Source: Planctomycetota bacterium (GTDB taxonomy: Bacteria; Planctomycetota; UBA1135; UBA2386). Taken from it: 5,189 bases of DNA. This document shows positions 5,125 to 5,189 of this stretch, one piece after another; the first letter of the stretch is position 1; the number at the start of each line of letters is the position of its first letter. The translations under genes and the position numbers were made by a program. Under the pieces are notes generated by a model. The model was not told the DNA's origin, did not search any database, and was given only the letters and a program-made list of their open reading frames with translations. Where the stretch lies: the NCBI GenBank assembly GCA_947455805.1, contig CANGSN010000258.1:1-5189 (forward strand), given 5' to 3'.

Positions 5125-5189
5125 TCAGCCCGCCGCCGCCGCCGCCGCCAGCGCCGCCGGCACGTCGGCCGGCTGCCCCTGCGCCGCCA
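5125..5189 (-). CDS. C-terminal end of an unidentified gene (5' part outside window)
   Basis: Reading the - strand from the window edge, one frame stays open for 21 codons and ends at TGA (5127-5125). It encodes AAQGQPADVPAALAAAAAAG, an alanine-rich tail that looks like the C-terminus of a high-GC bacterial protein. It would end 50 bases upstream of gmhA on the same strand, a plausible operon neighbour. The visible piece is too short to identify, and an open frame of this size can occur by chance in GC-rich DNA. Confidence 0.4.
   Translation of the reverse strand, partial: AAQGQPADVPAALAAAAAAG
5131..5148 (+). repeat. Six CGC trinucleotide units
   Basis: CGC is repeated six times without interruption. 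On the - strand the run is GCG and encodes most of a poly-alanine tail in the putative partial gene. Such runs can change length by replication slippage, but a change of whole units would only alter the number of alanines. Confidence 0.7.

Overview
This window is very GC-rich DNA, with G or C at nearly every third codon position. That bias makes long spurious ORFs on the opposite strands. It carries five complete protein genes and the cut ends of two more. No rRNA, tRNA, CRISPR array, transposase or phage gene was seen. Three things suggest a Gram-negative-type, high-GC bacterium: a secreted prenyltransferase/squalene-oxidase-repeat protein of a kind common in Planctomycetota, a heptose-pathway isomerase, and weak or absent Shine-Dalgarno sites. 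Planctomycetota is my best guess, but it is an inference from gene style, not from a marker gene.

Layout. Bases 1-2140 run on the + strand: the C-terminal part of a malate dehydrogenase (mdh), a TauE/SafE-family membrane permease 13 bases downstream, and a YdfG-like short-chain dehydrogenase 14 bases after that. The tight spacing allows one transcript, although a TATCCT box sits exactly where a leaderless promoter for the third gene would be. Bases 2175-3467 on the - strand encode a secreted prenyltransferase-repeat protein, convergent with the dehydrogenase; a hairpin lies over the junction. A 116-base divergent intergenic region (3468-3583) separates it from a + strand gene (3584-4360) for a signal-peptide or membrane-anchored protein with a DUF4384-like domain. 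Bases 4361-4498 have no convincing gene but hold three successive stem-loops between convergent genes. Bases 4499-5074 on the - strand encode phosphoheptose isomerase (gmhA). The window ends in what looks like the alanine-rich C-terminus of another - strand gene.

Function. Mdh (TCA cycle), the permease and the dehydrogenase are general metabolism and transport. The prenyltransferase-repeat protein and the DUF4384-like protein both appear to be exported and share an upstream region, so they may be co-regulated; neither has an assignable activity. GmhA would supply heptose phosphate for surface glycan. I do not see a defence or mobile system here. The most interesting non-coding signals are the triple hairpin block at 4357-4460 and the exact leaderless-promoter geometry before two start codons.
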